This document shows positions 34,459 to 45,612 of a DNA stretch of 64,000 nt, piece by piece. Location: positions 2,666,001-2,730,000 of the forward strand of contig VCCP01000003.1 in assembly GCA_005765155.1 (NCBI GenBank), written 5' to 3'. Position 1 is the stretch's first letter; each line of letters starts with the position of its first letter. The position numbers and the translations under genes were made by a program. Source of the stretch: Zelopaecilomyces penicillatus. Taxonomy: Eukaryota > Ascomycota > Sordariomycetes > Hypocreales > Pseudodiploosporaceae. Below the pieces are notes generated by a model that was not told the origin of the DNA, did not search any database, and worked only from the letters and a program-made list of their open reading frames with translations.

Positions 34459-37299
34459 TTACATGATTTGATCCTGTGTCAAGCCAGCATGTGGATCCAT
34501 TTCCATCGCTTCATCACCGACCTGGTTCAAGTACTTCACAAAGCTGAGGTTGAGAGGGCGGCCACCATACTGATATCCTTGAAACTTGGCGATCGACGTC
34601 TCTGCTGTTTCTGAGCTGTCGAACTTCACCACACCGGTACCACGAGATCTTCCACTCGGCTCATATTGGATCTCAGCCTGCTCAACTTTGCCAATCGTTG
34701 TAAATAGTTCAACAAGATCGTCATTGCTAGTTGACCATGGCAACTGTATGAGAGATTAGATTGGATGAAAATGAGATTGAACTCCAGCGAATAACTAGCG
34801 GGTAGGAGTCCTCCACTTACATTTCGGACGTAAATCGTCTCACTCCGCTCTGTTCCGGCGGTAGCGTTATCAGTGAATGGATTTGGGGGCACGACTGCAA
34901 CCGGAGCAGCTTCGAAACCGCCAGCACCGCCAGCGAAGCCACCACGATTACCAAAACCAAAACCACCACGACCACCGCCGAAGCCGCCGCGGGGGAAGCC
35001 CCCGAAATTTCCTCTCATTCCACCACCGTAGCCTCCCCGGCCAGCAAAGGCCATGCCGCCTCCGCCCCCGCCGCCCCCAGCGGCATAGCGGTCCTCTCGT
35101 ACCTCGAGCAATCGGCCTTGCCAATCATAGCCATTGAACTGCTGAATGGCATTACGAGCATCATCGGGGCTCTCAAAAACGACAATACCAGAGCCCTTAG
35201 GTCTACCATCAGGCCCAATATGAACATCGGCGCGAACGACGCCAGCATTACGAGCTATTGACCATATTAGCGAAGAAATTACAGTTTAGTAGAACTTAGG
35301 TCAAGTCTCGCTAACCAGCTTGTCGAAATAAGTCCTTTAAATCTTGCCAGCCCACGTTATAAGGCAGCTAGTCCAAGTCAGTGCGGTCTCATCAGGTAAG
35401 GGTGGGGGCACGTACATTGGCTACGTATATTTGACGACCACCACCACCGGGGGCGCCACCGCCGTAACCTGGATTAAAGCCGCCAGGCATTCCACCGCCA
35501 ACGAATCCGCCACGGGTGTTGCCCCCAGGAGCGCCGATGAATCGAGGTTCCGCCTCACGGTCCTGAATCCCACTTTAACAAATCGCCTCCCTGGCCGGAA
35601 GTTGACCCCACAAACCTCTCGAACGTAAACAAGGCGACCCATGAGGTTTTGGTTGCTAAGCTGGGCGACAGCCTGTTGAGCTTGCTCCCTTGTAGCATAT
35701 TCCACAATTCTTCACATCCAGGATTAGTGGCCTTTGAAAGTTCAAGTATAGGGGCGGTAATGAACTCACCCGCATCCCTACAGTCAGCCCGAGGACATCG
35801 CCCCAACCCGTCAACCCACACATCCATCAAAACCAAGAGGGAAGAAACCACAAAGGAAAGCCAACCAAAGACTACGCGATGAAGCCCACCTTCGACATTC
35901 CGTTTGGAAGCAATAGTACGTCGGCAAAGATAACCTCTCCAGCTGAAGTCATCTCGTCAGTCCCAAGCTTGCCCGATTTCAATTCCACAACCCTCACCCT
36001 GTCTCATAAAGTCCTTCAGGTGGTGCCACTTAACATCGTACGAAAGATTGCCAACGTAGACTCGGCGGTCTTGCTGCGAGGTTTCACGAATATTCGTCAT
36101 CATTTGCTCGCGAGCTACAGCCCTTTCTTCATAGGATCGATGTTGTGTCGGCCCGCCGTAAGCCGCTGTAGGACCTCCAGCTGGCGCTGCTCCTGTTCCA
36201 CTCATGGGAGTACGATCTCTGCCACGGCGGTATTCGTCGCGGCTATTCGATCTACTACGTGGAGAATAGGACCGCCGGCGGGTTTGCTGTCGGGGGCTTC
36301 TGGAACGTCGACGAGGTGATCGAGACCTCTCGCGCTGCAACAAGTTAGCGATCATGTCCGCCTCAATGTTTACATGTGGGGAAAATCTCTATATCTCCTT
36401 CCCCAGATATGAGAGCAGATCGACAGAAAGCCACAGGCAGGCACAGCAAACCAAACCTATGCCACACATCCCGATGGCTCAACCAGGTTCCTATGGCTTG
36501 CCCAAGCGCGGGGGCAAGAGGTTACGCCAGCAGACATGACAATCTGAGCAGTTCGTTTGAGGACCAGAGCCTCAGATCGAGAACAGGCAGTACAATAGAA
36601 CGGCTTGCATCCAACTGATGCCACTGCGCATGGGATTGAATCCGAGGTAAGGAGGGAAGTAATGCGGCGGAATCATTGAAGTGAAAGAGTTGCGCAGAGG
36701 CGGGGTTCTTACCGGTCGGTAGGTGTCGCCAGAGTCAGCTATACACAATTGTTAGAGTCGAGGCTGAAACAGATGTTGAGAAGCCTGGACAAAGATAGAA
36801 AGAACAAGTGGGTTGAAACGGCCAAAAGGATGCCAAAATTTGTAGCGGGGTGCTTGCACAGGAAGAGAGGGAATGAGAGGAGACCATGGGCCAGTGAGCA
36901 AGTGGAGTGGACAGGAGCTGAGCAACATGCAGGTAAAGGGGGGTTGACAATGCAGTGTACTGAGCGAAAGCAGGCAGAGACGATACGCTCGGAAAGGGCA
37001 TTGGCTAGGGAGTCGGGGTAACAAGTTACATCCAAGGTGGTATCACGTCAATGGAGAGTTCCGATATGGTAGCTCCGTGACAAGTGATAAAAGAAGAAGC
37101 CCCTCCCCCAACGAACCATTAACCAACTGAGGACGAACGAAATGGCTCTCGATTTCGCGAGCGTGATTCAGTGGCAGGAATTGTGTGACATAGAGAGCGC
37201 AGAGTAGAGAGTATAGGATAACTGGGGGAACAGCGTGATGAGGGAGGCCGAGATGTATGAGGCCAACGCATCGTTAGGCGGAGAGAAAAACGTACCCAT
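34459..37299 (-). CDS. three-RRM SR/RGG-type mRNA-binding protein (Gbp2/Hrb1-like)
   Basis: Ten coding exons: 37296-37299 (ATGG only), 36713-36738, 35998-36334, 35890-35942, 35770-35777 (8 nt), 35616-35709, 35562-35416, 35316-35367, 34821-35254 and 34459-34743. They total 1440 nt, 479 residues. The N terminus is rich in R-S and S-P-R repeats. RRM1 starts R-V-Y-V-G-N-L-S-Y, RRM2 starts Q-I-Y-V-A-N-L-P-Y, and RRM3 starts T-I-Y-V-R-N-L-P-W. Gly-rich (RGG-like) linkers separate RRM1 from RRM2 and RRM2 from RRM3, the second about 70 residues. This layout matches yeast Gbp2/Hrb1, shuttling SR-like proteins that couple mRNA processing and export. The two large 5' introns (557 and 378 nt) are long for this genome. 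The first exon is the least certain part. Confidence 0.8.
35770..35777 (-). other. 8-nt micro-exon in the three-RRM gene
   Basis: Read on the minus strand, GGATGCGG sits between an acceptor (CTGACTGTAG) and a donor (GTGAGT). With its neighbours it yields K-G-C-G-I-V-E-Y, the RNP1 core of RRM1. Without it the frame breaks and RNP1 is lost. Confidence 0.75.
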
Positions 37300-38729
37300 T
37301 GGCAGATTATTCGAGACGAAAAAGTCACGTCTGTTGCTGATCGTGTGCAGTGAAGACGAGCTGGTGTCTCAACAGTTGGAGGGCAGTGAAGGCCAGGTTG
37401 CGAGGAGGGCAGGATTATGGGCGACTGTGAAGAACAAGCCACTGTCTGGTCAGCGCAGTGGATGGAACTCGCGTAGAGGCAAATACGCTGCAAGCAAGTC
37501 GCAATCGGGATGGTGGCGGGAGGGGATGACAATGGCAATGGGGGCATGGCATGCCGACAAAGGAGATTGTGAGAAGAAAAGACGCGCGCACCAGGAAGGG
37601 AGGGGGGAGCAGGCGACGAATGAGAATGGAGAAGGCCGCGAAAGACTAGGGTGACGAGCTGCAGGCTACCCTACCTCAGCAACATGAGCGGCCTCAAGTG
37701 CCTCAGGTGCCCAGCTCAGGTCACTCCAGCTCATAATTTAATAATCCTAGCATGTGATTTCAGTTAACAAGGTTAACGGAAATAAAAACACGCAAACAAC
37801 AAGAAGCCATGACGCGCCATGAGCAACTGAGTTGATACCCTTTTAATTATTCATGGTATTACTACAATGTGAGACTTATGAACTACTAAAGGAAAATGTG
37901 TCTGCGTTCGAACGAACCATGCACATCGCCAGATACAGTTGAGAATCGAGCAAATGGCTATCCACCTCGTCAACCTCATCGGGAGCTGGTCAGGCATTAT
38001 TGTGTGCTATAATGGTGATGAGGAAACACCAGCTGCGCCACTTTACTAGATAACTAGCCACACCAGCAAAACCATGATATATAAGTTAGAAAGAATTTTC
38101 TAAACTTAATTTAATGCAATTAAATATAATTTAATATATAGTGATTATTTTAAAAATAAATAGTAATTATAATATTTAATTATATTATTATTAAAATATA
38201 AAAATTTATTAAACATTAGATATATTATAAATTTATTTTAAAATAAAATAATATTAATAATAATTATTATTTATTAATAAGCTTATTATATTAAAAGATT
38301 ATTAATAAAAAAAAGCTAACTTATATATAGATTTTAGGTATATTAATATACATTCCAACATCGTTTACGGAGTACGGAGTAGATAACTACAAGCTGACAA
38401 ATACACTTTATTATACATGATCGCCGCCCTACACTACCACACCACTATAGCACTCATCCTTCGCCATTGTCCGAGTATAGCTCCCGTCCTTCAATATATA
38501 TCTATGACCAGATGTACCAAGTTGGGTAGATTCACAAAATACGAGACTTTCTATAGACTCAACTTTCAGGAGCACTGTATTTTGCGAACTCTAGCTTCTG
38601 TATAAACTTGGATTGAACAACTCGGCCGTGTGGGCGCCTTCCCGACAAAGACTTTGCCCTGATTGAGTGTTTGCTACTCACAATCGTGGTTCTCTTGAGT
38701 GCTTTGCGAAATTGTTAAAGAAGGCATCG
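37300..38729. promoter_or_regulatory. divergent region between the RRM gene and ERV1
   Basis: This 1430-bp region holds the 5' flanks of both genes. It includes an AT-rich patch (38095-38340) and a direct repeat TACGGAGTACGGAGTA (38366-38381). No gene is supported; the long frames at 37119-37654 lie in purine-rich DNA and look like chance openings. Confidence 0.45.
38095..38340. repeat. short AT-rich RIP-like patch
   Basis: About 245 bp of nearly pure A and T sits in otherwise normal intergenic DNA. It has the same residual C context as the large blocks. Probably a short decayed transposon remnant. Confidence 0.55.
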
Positions 38730-39440
38730 ATGGCAGAAGCGGTGAGAGAGCTCAAGGTCGCCAGTAGTGATACCTCACCGAGAGCAACAACAGCCGGAGA
38801 ATCTGCAAGCAGCGAACAACAACCTAAAAAATTCCCCAAGGGTGTTGTCCTGGGCAAGGATGGAAAGCCGTGAGCAATATGCCTCTCACCTAGCACCAGC
38901 TACTCATATTTCCTTTCTCTCCATGTTTGATGCTGGCTAAGCAAACAACCCGACTAATGAGAAGTGCGCAGTTGTCGAAACTGTACCTCGTTCGCATCTT
39001 GGGCAGCGCAGGCCAAGCAAAAGGTGGCACAGGGTGCTGTCATGAGCAACACGGCTACCGGAAGTGCAGTTACCAACATAGTCAAGAACGCCCCGTTAGC
39101 CGACTGTCCCCCTGATGTTGAGGTCTTAGGGCGAAGCACTTGGACACTGCTTCATTCCATCGCGGCGACATACCCGGAAACCCCATCTCGAACGCAACAA
39201 TCAGACCTGTTGAGCTTTGTTGGTCTCTTTTCAAAGCTATATCCATGCTGGGTGTGTGCGGAAGACTTTCAGGGTTATATTGCTCAGAATGTACCACGTG
39301 TAGCAAATCGCGACGAGTTTGGCCAGTGGCTTTGCGGTGCGCATAACGATGTCAACAAGAAATTGGGTAAGTCACAATTCGATTGCTCCCGCTGGGAGGA
39401 GCGCTGGAGGACGGGGTGGAAGGATGGGCGGTGTGATTGA
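38730..39440 (+). CDS. ERV1: FAD-linked sulfhydryl oxidase ERV1 (mitochondrial intermembrane space)
   Basis: Two exons (38730-38869 and 38972-39440) with a 102-nt intron give 202 residues. The start is the first ATG, M-A-E-A-V-R-E-L. The shuttle cysteine pair C-R-N-C begins exon 2, near residue 48. The FAD domain has W-T-L-L-H-S-I-A-A-T-Y-P and the active-site C-W-V-C. The structural pair is C...C spaced by 16 residues (C-G-A-H-N-D ... F-D-C), and the end W-R-T-G-W-K-D-G is typical. Erv1 reoxidises Mia40 in the disulfide relay that folds imported proteins, passing electrons to cytochrome c. Confidence 0.94.
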
Positions 39441-40491
39441 GATTTGGATTGGAGATGTACCTCAACTATGGGCGACGTTAATGGTGGTATTGGTTCTTCG
39501 TCTATCTAGCCTGGCCTGGACAACTGAGGAGAACATCTCCTGCTGGCAGAGGGGGGCGTTTTGGTAAGAGACATATAGAGTGTACATTGGCATGTACATA
39601 TACATATAGAGGTCACGATTTACTATCGGCGAAAGCTTTATTGTTCGAGAGAAATTATAGACCCTTCTTCTTTGGACTTGAGGCCCAACCTAACAACACT
39701 CTGTCTATCCTGGGCTGCATTTAATTATGCATGAGAAGTGCAACTCTTACTCTAAATGCTCATAACTGGAGAGGTTGATGTTCCCCACCATCTCAACACG
39801 GCAAAACAATGTGGAGCATGCCTTTATTAGGACTTGATTGATGCTAGTCGAATCACACGGCTCGTATCCATCCCTATACGCAATAACTCATCAATTCGGC
39901 TAGTACAGAACAACACCTAAATGTATAAACCAAAGAAAACACCAATGCCGTGACCAGTATGGCAATTACAAATGTGACTATAACAATGACAGTAGCTATG
40001 ACTACTGTTGCGGCTGTGATGGAAATGCTTCTAATGCGTCGATTATCAATAAGTGAGGGTACTACTGTATTTGTATTGTTGAAATTTCCTGATACAGTCT
40101 AGCTACTCTGTATTGGTAAAAAGGCTGTGTATACTTCATGTAAAACAGAACGTTCATGTTGTGGTGCTCATGTTCATTATTAATAAAGTTGAGTGTTGAT
40201 GTGATCATTGAAAAGTGAAAGGTCTTTCTCACCCCCACGAACCTGTCCTGTGCAGCATCCAACTAGTATTATGTGAAGGTCATCTTCTTAATAAACTTTG
40301 TCCTTGAGAGAGCGATTTGTGAATTTACCGACACGTGATGCCATTGCTCTAGGGTAGTCATATCTACTCATATTGGTCCAGTCAGATAATAAAATCGCAC
40401 AATTGAGCCTGGCTTTGCCAACTACAGAGCAACCAGTTTTGCGCACTGTTTCCATCCAACTAGCTGAAGTCCTGTGATTAAGCTGTTAAAA
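39441..40491. other. intergenic between ERV1 and TAN1
   Basis: A 1051-bp stretch holding the ERV1 3' flank and TAN1 promoter. Low-complexity ACATATACATATAG-type repeats occur near 39595. No gene, tRNA or repeat family recognised; a 66-codon reverse frame at 40062-40262 has no support. Confidence 0.4.
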
Positions 40492-41823
40492 ATGAGCGAG
40501 GCACAAGCGAAGAGAAAGCAAGGCCCTGGTGCCCCACGTGGAGGATCGGAATATAAGAAAAGAAAGGTACGAAACATGACATGCGCTCAACGGGCCCACG
40601 ACAAGCCACGCGTCCAATGCAACGGAGCACTGAAGAAAAATATTCAACCAATAGAACAATAGGATACTAACGTGTTCTTCGATTGGAATGAGTTAACAGG
40701 AAGGAAGTGCTGGCAGATGGAAAACGCCGGTGCATAGAGCTAGGCATGCAGAGATGGTGGAAACGGGCACTGCGTTAAACGTTAATGATGAAGGCATCTG
40801 GGTTACATACGCCAGAGGAATGAGGACCAAGGCCATGCGAGAGTTTAAAGAGTTGTGCGACGAGGTATACCGCCATCAATCACATCGTCCTCAAGAATTG
40901 ACTTGGAAGTTAACATTTTTGTTGTGCAGTACGGCGAGAGGATGTACGGCATAAAAGCCACCGGAGAAGAAAATGAGTTAGAGGGTGGCCAAGGGGGAGT
41001 TGCAGAGGCGGATGTGGACGTTGACATTGAATCATCCATCCAGCAAGAGCTCAGCATCATGAAGGCGCCCCGGAAGTCCGGCCCCAGGCAGACGTTTACG
41101 CCAGTTTCCGTCGGAATCGAATGCGTCTTTTTTATGAAGACAATGAAGCCTGTGGAACCAGATGCTATGATTCGCAAAATATGCGAAGATGCCGTTGAAT
41201 GTTCAGATCCGCGGCAAAGGAAGTGTCGGTATGTGAACCGACTCACCCCAGTCTTTGACACCGACAAAGCAACGGACAATGGCATCTTACGGGTGGCTCG
41301 AACTGTTCTTGCGCCATGGTTTGGCCTCAACAATGCGTCAGAGGATGTGGAAAAAGCTAGCAAACCCGCAAACCAAGCCGACACGGCTGAAGGGGATGGC
41401 TCAGCGGTTACAGTAAGTTGGGCATTGGGCGCATTTCCACCCAGAAGAATGATTATATTATGCTGACTTATTGCCTCAGTATGCGATTCGACACAATATC
41501 AGAAACCATACTGTGTTCAAGTCCGAGACTGTCATTAAGATGATTGCGAGTATGATTAATCCAAAACACAAGGTTAATTTGACCAACCCGGATAAAGTCA
41601 TACTAGTCGAGATATTCCAGGTGAGTCTATCCGCAACCCGTTGTCAGACTTGCATAAAGTTCAGATGAGGCTAGTTTTACCACTGTGCTAGCTAACAGTA
41701 TAGCTGTTCTGCGGCATCTCGGTTGTGGATGGGAAGGAGTGGGAGCAACTCAAAAGATACAACATTAACGGTCTTTATGGAATGACGTCTGAACAGAAGA
41801 GCGGCAATTCTTCCAAGCCCTAG
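40492..41823 (+). CDS. TAN1: TAN1, THUMP-domain factor for tRNA N4-acetylcytidine
   Basis: Five exons: 40492-40566, 40700-40864, 40930-41412, 41480-41620 and 41704-41823. They sum to 984 nt, 327 residues. The N terminus is basic (K-K-R-K-E-G-S-A-G-R-W-K-T-P). G-I-W-V-T-Y-A-R-G-M and Y-G-E-R-M-Y-G-I-K follow, then an acidic segment. The THUMP domain includes F-T-P-V-S-V-G-I-E-C-V-F-F-M-K-T, Y-A-I-R-H-N-I-R-N-H and V-I-L-V-E-I-F-Q...C-G-I-S-V-V. Tan1 binds tRNA and works with the acetyltransferase Kre33/NAT10 to form ac4C12 in tRNA-Ser and tRNA-Leu; the human homologue is THUMPD1. All four introns are 65-133 nt. Confidence 0.92.
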
Positions 41824-43945
41824 GAGTTACGGAACTCATCGTGAAGGCAAGGCTAGCCCTGGAGAAAATTTGCGCATGCTCGTAAACTACAACTACAGTT
41901 TTGAGGGGTTTCCTACTTACTTATAGTAGGTATGTAGTACAAGAGTAGCTACTAGGTAGGACTTAGGACCAATGCATTAAACTACAACCACTACTAGGTG
42001 CCTCTTTGACTGCCTACAACTAGTATATCTACCGACTACTACCTAGGTAGTAGGTACATAGGTATCTATATTTGGGAAATGCATGATGTGAAGCAAAGTG
42101 GTTTTTGAACCTACGCGGAAAGTAGGGACGATGGAGGCTACTACAGAAAGGAAAAATGTGCAAAGACCCCCCCCCCCTTCTCCCTCCTCTCCCTACCGCC
42201 CCTCCCAAGCTTGCATGAATGAATGATATAGCCATTGGTGGTGTGTAGATGACGCGACGATTGGAGAAGCATGGGCGAGAAAAGGGAAAAGGGGAGAACT
42301 CAAGATGGAAAAATAGAAGCGCATATTCTCGCTTGTTTCGGCCAATGAAGGGCGCTCCGTCTCGTCTAATCACGGCGCCAACGCTACACTCCCCCTAACC
42401 CTTGTCATCAACCCCCACCGCTCGCATCCATGTTTCGGAGCTTATCCGCTCACTCGGACGGAGTTACAGGTTGTTACCTGTATTAAAAACTTAAACAACT
42501 AGTACTTCCAAGACCAAGGTACGAATGCATACGAATATAATGATAATAGCAGGCGTCTCGGCGCCGGGGCCGTCTTCTTGACTACTGATAATACACACGA
42601 AAGGATTGGGTATTCATCTGCCGCATGCGCACACGTATTATTATGCCTACACCCACCACTTGGATGCTGGCCTCCATCACCTCAGAAGCGGTCTGCTCTC
42701 TCCAGACGCAGCCATTCTGGGTAAGACTGGCCCGTGTCATCTGCCTTTAAAGCGGGCTCAAGTATCCTTGAAGCATTGGATCTCGCTTGCAATGGCCAAT
42801 GGCGTCTTCCCCGTCTCGTCTATTCTGACCCGCTACTCGACTTCCTCTAGACTAGCCGTGGTAATACTCCTCGGCCATGACCATAAACACGACCACGGCC
42901 GGGTCATGAGAGATGCGGTGCAGCGGTGTCCAAGTCTTGGCGGCGTAACAGCCACGCGCCGCTGCCAACATCTGCAATGTGTTGAAGACCTCTCCTCGAC
43001 ACCCTGCTAGCTGCTCTTGATGTTCTTTCGATTCCGAATTGTGGAACGGCGCGGCCAATTGTTTACGTAGGTGCTTATGAATATCTATAGTACTTAGATC
43101 TGGCAGAGCATCACTTGGCTGTCCTTGTTCTTCTACTTCTTGGTAGAACCCTTGGCTGACGTTTTACGGACCCGACTTTGAACATCCCCCTCCCCCTTCA
43201 TAGACACCGTAGCAAGCGCTAGCTTGTTTTGGTTTCCCATCCTATGGAGTGGCCGTCTTTCTTCTGTCCCTCGATCGGTCAAGGTTGACGCTCCCATGGC
43301 ATACACATTTATGGCTACGATTTGCTCAGGGTTATGGATTGAGCGCAGGGTGTGTTGCCCTCTAGAGTAGTGGGCCTCATCCGTCATATGTAACCTCAGA
43401 GCTAGAAACACCATTTTCCTCTCTGGTAAAGGCTCGTCTAGTTGTTGATCTGAATGGTCGCCCCACAGCGGTGGCATTGTTGATGGATCCGCAGCCTCAC
43501 ACCAAGCAGTATCAAGCACCTCTTCTGCAACATATTCTGCTGCAAACCTCCCCCCGTTCATCCTGGCGGTTGTTCCCTTCTCTACCCTGCTCCACTCTCA
43601 GCGACGACACCCTATCTGGCTCAGAAGCGAGTTCAAAACCTGGTGGCCCATCGACGGTCAGCTTGCTTTATCTTAGCGTTTTGACTGGCTAATGTTTTTT
43701 TTCTTGTGCTTTGGACATCAACTCCAGCAAATCCGTGCAATTACAGGCATCATCATCTTCTTCCCTTAACACCGGCCTAGTATGATTGCCGCTAGTTAAA
43801 CCTGATCTGAGGTAATCAGTCTTAACTTCAGCCCAATTTCACCTGGCTCGCTCCTGTTTCTGGTTTCTCCCATTTCTGTCACCATCCTCTGATTTACATC
43901 GTGGTTACACCATAAGACTTTCTTCCACATTTATCAAAGTTTGAG
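41824..43945. other. long intergenic region with CTACCTAGGTAG-type palindromes and a poly-C tract
   Basis: A 2122-bp region. From 41900 to 42065 it is dense in TAGGTAGT and CTACCTA words and includes an 18-bp perfect palindrome (42036-42053). A run of about 12 C lies near 42168. The remainder is unremarkable apart from an unsupported reverse frame at 43133-43561. It presumably holds the promoter of the phosphotransferase-like gene. Confidence 0.45.
43133..43561 (-). CDS. hypothetical protein, doubtful
   Basis: An ATG-started frame of 142 codons with ordinary composition. I recognise no domain, signal peptide or membrane segment. The Ser/Thr/Lys-rich end (S-A-K-G-S-T-K-K) is unremarkable. It lies 385 bp upstream of and divergent from the phosphotransferase-like gene. 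No splice partner was found. It could be a chance frame. Confidence 0.22.
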   Translation of the reverse strand: MNGGRFAAEYVAEEVLDTAWCEAADPSTMPPLWGDHSDQQLDEPLPERKMVFLALRLHMTDEAHYSRGQHTLRSIHNPEQIVAINVYAMGASTLTDRGTEERRPLHRMGNQNKLALATVSMKGEGDVQSRVRKTSAKGSTKK

Positions 43946-45451
43946 ATGGCCTCTCCACCAACCGCTTGTTGCGCTGCTGGCAGTTCCTTTCCGCGACGCT
44001 GTCAATCCTGGTACACTTTGCACGACTCCAAAATCCCAAGAAGCCTGCCCAAGTTTTTTCATCGCCAGGAATCCATCGCATTTATGAGGAAACTTTGCCC
44101 TCTGGACAAAAGTGTTCAAGACCTGATCAGATATGTTCTGCCTCGATTCATTATTGAAAGTCTTGAGATAGTACCCTCTGGCCGTTTGCACAGACTTTAT
44201 CTGGCCAGAGCATCAGATGACACCGGTTTCATTCTGTCACTATCTCCTCCAACAGGGATGAGACTTCTTCGAATAGAACGAGCTTCTATCGAGTCAGAAG
44301 CAGCCGTTTTGCGTTGGCTGAGCGAAATTTCTCAGCAACCTCTCCACAAGGATGAGAAAATGACTGAAGGTCAGAAACATGTCACATGCAGTGATCTTCT
44401 TAGTTTAGAATGGCCGAATGGAGCAGCCTTCTACCTACATCGCTACCTGCCAAAGCTTGTTGAGCATGGCTCGACAAACTTGGACGGCCTTACTCTGTAC
44501 AACTTGACAATCCCTAGCCCTGGTACGACAATTTCGAGCCTCGCGCAACCACTCAGCGCAGACGAGCGAAAAGCAGTCGAATTTCAGATCGGACAACTAC
44601 TTCGGCGCTTATCATTGCACCTCTCGCCCAACATGAGATTCGGCAATGCAGGCGATATCTTACACCAGAAAGCCCAGAACCTCGAAACCGGTCCCTTGCG
44701 ATTCCGCGGCGGTATTGGATCACAGTTTGGCTATTCGTGTTGGTCAAGAGCATTTCATGTATTGTTGGAATCTGTTTTGCGCGATGCAGAGGACTTTACA
44801 ATCACAATATCATACCATTGTATCAGGCGACACTTCAAAAGATTCGAACACATTCTAGATTGCATAACTAGATCTTGTTTAGTAGCGGTTGATATTGGCG
44901 AAGATATCAATACACAGGTCCTGAGGTATGGAGCAAGGAGCGAGCTTGGGAGGGCTACCGACTGGGGGGAAGGCAATCTAGTTAGCGAAAGGGTTTCGCA
45001 GCCAGTGGATGCCCTAAAACAAGTACCAATCAAGGTCACGGGCCTACGAGAATGGAGCTATTGCATCTTCGGAGATCCTCTAATAGCAACGGCATTCAGT
45101 AACAACCCCAGTCCAGATTTCCTGCATGGCGTCCATCGTCCTCTTCTAGAGGAAGGAAAGGGGCTGATCGATTATTCATATACTCTGGTTGAGGGCCAAC
45201 GGACAGCTCACATACGTCTACTTCTCTATGAATGCTATCATGCCGTATGTACAATAGTGAAAGAGTTCTATCGGCGACGGGATGATAGCGACAAAAGAGA
45301 GATGGCAGCACGCAAGAAACTTAGGGATGCCCTTGCCAAACTGAACAACTTCGATGACGAAGGCAACTTAAAACACGAGGGTCCTACTGAAGAGATGTCC
45401 CCCGCAAAGAGACATCGATCAGAAGTGCGTACGAGTAATCTCCATCCTTAA
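43946..45451 (+). CDS. phosphotransferase (APH)/kinase-like protein, fungal family
   Basis: A single-exon gene of 501 residues starting at the ATG 43946. The central part resembles fungal aminoglycoside-phosphotransferase-like proteins: R-L-L-R-I-E-R-A-S-I-E-S-E-A-A-V-L-R-W-L (a beta-strand/helix pair of the N-lobe, near residues 108-127) and later C-I-F-G-D-P-L with F-S-N-N-P-S-P-D-F-L. The canonical catalytic H-G-D-x-H-x-x-N is not visible; the equivalent stretch reads V-A-V-D-I-G-E-D-I-N. The C terminus is a charged helix then a Lys/Arg-rich tail. The name describes fold similarity only; these proteins have no established drug-resistance role and may not be active kinases. It is convergent with the ecdysoneless gene. 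Confidence 0.5.
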   Translation: MASPPTACCAAGSSFPRRCQSWYTLHDSKIPRSLPKFFHRQESIAFMRKLCPLDKSVQDLIRYVLPRFIIESLEIVPSGRLHRLYLARASDDTGFILSLSPPTGMRLLRIERASIESEAAVLRWLSEISQQPLHKDEKMTEGQKHVTCSDLLSLEWPNGAAFYLHRYLPKLVEHGSTNLDGLTLYNLTIPSPGTTISSLAQPLSADERKAVEFQIGQLLRRLSLHLSPNMRFGNAGDILHQKAQNLETGPLRFRGGIGSQFGYSCWSRAFHVLLESVLRDAEDFTITISYHCIRRHFKRFEHILDCITRSCLVAVDIGEDINTQVLRYGARSELGRATDWGEGNLVSERVSQPVDALKQVPIKVTGLREWSYCIFGDPLIATAFSNNPSPDFLHGVHRPLLEEGKGLIDYSYTLVEGQRTAHIRLLLYECYHAVCTIVKEFYRRRDDSDKREMAARKKLRDALAKLNNFDDEGNLKHEGPTEEMSPAKRHRSEVRTSNLHP

Positions 45452-45612
45452 TTTATCTATGCGCCTTTACATATAGAATGTACTAGTTGTATGTCGATGA
45501 AGGCGCAGTATTGGTCGACCCCGTAGCTGCTCCCTGACCGCACTGAGTAGACTAAAGTAGCGCTTATTTCCGACAAATATAAGAAGCCTTACATATAAAT
45601 TTATTGACCAAT

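Noticed and set aside
36735..37654. Several overlapping long frames on both strands upstream of the three-RRM gene
   Set aside because: They lie in purine-rich intron and 5' flank DNA, overlap one another in all frames and encode low-complexity Ser/Pro- or Arg/Lys-rich strings.
42606..43058. Opposed frames of 134 and 68 codons
   Set aside because: No start context, domain or splice partner; composition does not separate them from chance.
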